From Magnaporthiopsis rhizophila (Eukaryota > Ascomycota > Sordariomycetes > Magnaporthales > Magnaporthaceae): 64,000 bases of DNA. Below, piece after piece: positions 62,538 through 64,000 of the stretch. The number at the start of each line of letters is the position of its first letter. The stretch's first letter is position 1. The notes under the pieces are model-generated. The model was given only the letters and a program-made list of their open reading frames with translations. It had not been told where the DNA came from and searched no databases. A program made the translations under genes and the position numbers. The stretch spans positions 63,786 through 127,785 of the forward strand of contig PYSS01000091.1 of NCBI GenBank assembly GCA_003049465.1, in the 5' to 3' direction.

Positions 62538-63074
62538 ATGTTCCGATTCGTAAGCTGATCTTTTGCGCAGCTTCTTTTTCCGGCGCTCCCGCTTTTATAC
62601 CCCTCGTCGCTCAATTTGCTGACACCCTGGGCCGCCCGCGCACAGCACAAACCGCTCGACACGGTCACGCTCTTCCACAAGGCCAGCTCGCCGGCCTCGA
62701 TGCGCGTCGCGGCGCTGCTCAAGCAGGTGTCGGCGCAGGCGACGGAGACGGCGACCGAGGACCAGGCCAGCGACCACGCGGCGCAGAGCCGGCAGCACCA
62801 GCAGCGCGCCGAGTTCGACCTCCAGATCACCGAGGACGCGCCCACGCCCGACCAGCTGCAGACCATCCTCGAGTACATCGGCGCGCCCTCCGTCGGCGCC
62901 GTCATCAAGGGCGCCAGGACGCCGACCGATGCGCTCAAGCTGTACAAGCAGAAGCCCGACAGCTTTCAGTGGCCGCTCGTCGTGGACTGGAATAACGGGA
63001 GGGCGGCGGCGGGCGCGGATGAGTCCAAGATTCTTAAAATGCTGAACGAGCTTAATAAGGAGAAGGAGAAGTAG
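62538..63074 (+). CDS. FMP46: Fmp46-type thioredoxin-fold mitochondrial protein
   Basis: Two exons, 62538-62549 (12 nt, MFRF) and 62646-63074; intron 62550-62645 (GTAAGC donor, GCTGAC branch, ACAG acceptor); 146 residues. The joined start MFRFHKPLDTVTLFHKASSPASMR and the later TPDQLQTILEYIGA, VVDWNNGRAAAG match the fungal Fmp46/DUF1687 family, predicted mitochondrial proteins with a thioredoxin/ArsC-like fold. There is no cysteine anywhere, so a thiol redox reaction is unlikely for this copy. No strong presequence is seen. Without the tiny first exon the gene would be annotated with a false start. Confidence 0.85.
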
Positions 63075-64000
63075 GGGGTTGCGGGAAATGGTCTGTGTTT
63101 ATCTCTGCTTTTTTTTTTTGCATTGCATGCGTCTTATGACGAAGCATGTTGACTGGATGTTAGCAGTCGACTTTGTATACTATTTACACTCCCATGTTTA
63201 CATATTGCCTCCTCTCAATCACCCAAAAGAATATACGTCTCGAGAAAACTCGTCTTCATGTTGTTGTCTACGTCTTAATGGTAAAATGGGCGGCTTCCTG
63301 CTTGCCCCTGTTCCTGCAAGTGCATTGACATTGCGGTGCCGTGAGCCAGTTGATATACGACGGAGTCATCTGCCACTACCTCTTCCCTGCGACTCCCGTC
63401 TCTTCTGGCTTCCTCACCATATCGCTGCTTCTGTGCGGCTGGCTGTTGGCCCGGCGGCTGCAGCTTGCCGTGCGTGGCCTTGGGCAAACGGGGGAACCGC
63501 ATGAATAAAGACCGCCTTGGCGTCCGTTCGGCCTGCCCCGACTCTTTGTAGGTTTTGTGGTGTCATGGTGTGTTGAATGCTGTCTATCGACCTTCTTTGG
63601 CCTGGGCGGCCCGTCGGTGGCCCCCTGCATACGGCTCTCCATGCGGCACGCTGCCCTGATGAATCTGGCGGACCCGACTCTCCGGGCTTTTGGGAGGAGG
63701 AGCATCACCAGAGCTTCGGCCGCTCAACACATGACTCTCAGATCAACCTCACCGTCTTCTCAGGTCGATTCCCCAGCCCAGTTGGAATTTTTTTCAGGCA
63801 CACATGCCTTATCCTCCCTCCATTTTCTTTCCCTTCCCTCTCCCACCTTCTCTCTCCTCTTTCTTCCCACAACCTTTTTCTTCTCACAACACCCACCACT
63901 TCTGCTTTCTACAAAACCACAACCCAACTTCCACCCTTCCATCAACAACATCAACCAGCCAAACCTCCTCACTACCACCACCCTCTAGAGGTGACTAGAT
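63075..64000 (+). promoter_or_regulatory. 3' flank of FMP46 and probable promoter/leader of a gene beyond the window
   Basis: After the FMP46 3' UTR, a C/T-rich block (63820-63890) is followed by a CAA/CCA-rich stretch (63890-63985) up to the window end. The same order (pyrimidine block, then CA-rich leader) precedes strongly expressed plus-strand genes in this window, so a start codon is likely just past 64000. Confidence 0.45.

Overview
The window is nuclear DNA of a filamentous ascomycete, most likely a Sordariomycete. The evidence is GC-rich exons, short introns (mostly 60-120 bp) with GTRAGT-type donors and CTAAC/CTGAC branch sites, and a fungus-specific gene set: a ZtGT2-type glycosyltransferase, a New1/Elf1 ABC ATPase, an AreA-like-domain protein and a GPI-type fasciclin. 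I could not place it to genus. Gene density is low: thirteen intact or edge-truncated protein genes and one clear pseudogene in 64 kb, with non-coding stretches of 6-11 kb.

Layout. 1-688: 3' end of a SAM methyltransferase. 0.7-7.0 kb: no gene seen, with a perfect 245-unit TC tract. 7.0-8.5 kb: membrane-anchored GH16. 8.5-15.0 kb: no gene seen. 15.0-17.8 kb: GT2 glycosyltransferase. 20.2-21.5 kb: two-domain fasciclin protein. 22.1-22.7 kb (-): small coiled-coil protein with a 17-nt last exon. 23.6-27.1 kb (-): New1/Elf1 ABCF ATPase, divergent from a five-exon Nudix hydrolase (27.6-28.5 kb). 29.5-31.0 kb: broken secreted tripeptidyl-aminopeptidase-like gene. 32.3-33.6 kb: SDR with an organelle-type N-terminus. 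36.8-39.2 kb: five-exon AreA-like-domain protein. 41.2-45.4 kb: divergent pair of leucine-catabolism genes (mccB and ivdA). 45.4-56.7 kb: gene desert with long A/T homopolymers, an N gap and a SINE-like element. 56.7-57.1 kb: 85-residue Cys-rich protein with two CxxC pairs. 60.0-61.1 kb: exosome subunit Rrp43. 62.5-63.1 kb: Fmp46-type thioredoxin-fold protein. 63.1-64 kb: probable promoter and leader of a gene beyond the window.

Functional links. The one clear pathway module is the ivdA/mccB head-to-head pair. Its products catalyse consecutive mitochondrial steps of leucine breakdown (isovaleryl-CoA to 3-methylcrotonyl-CoA to 3-methylglutaconyl-CoA) and share a 395-bp intergenic region. GH16, GT2 and the fasciclin protein all relate to the cell surface but are kilobases apart. 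The rest are housekeeping genes (translation, RNA decay, nucleotide clean-up, mitochondrial) with no visible cluster logic.

All exon boundaries were inferred by eye from splice signals, reading-frame continuity and remembered family conservation. No search was run. No secondary-metabolite cluster, intact transposon, tRNA or rRNA gene was found.
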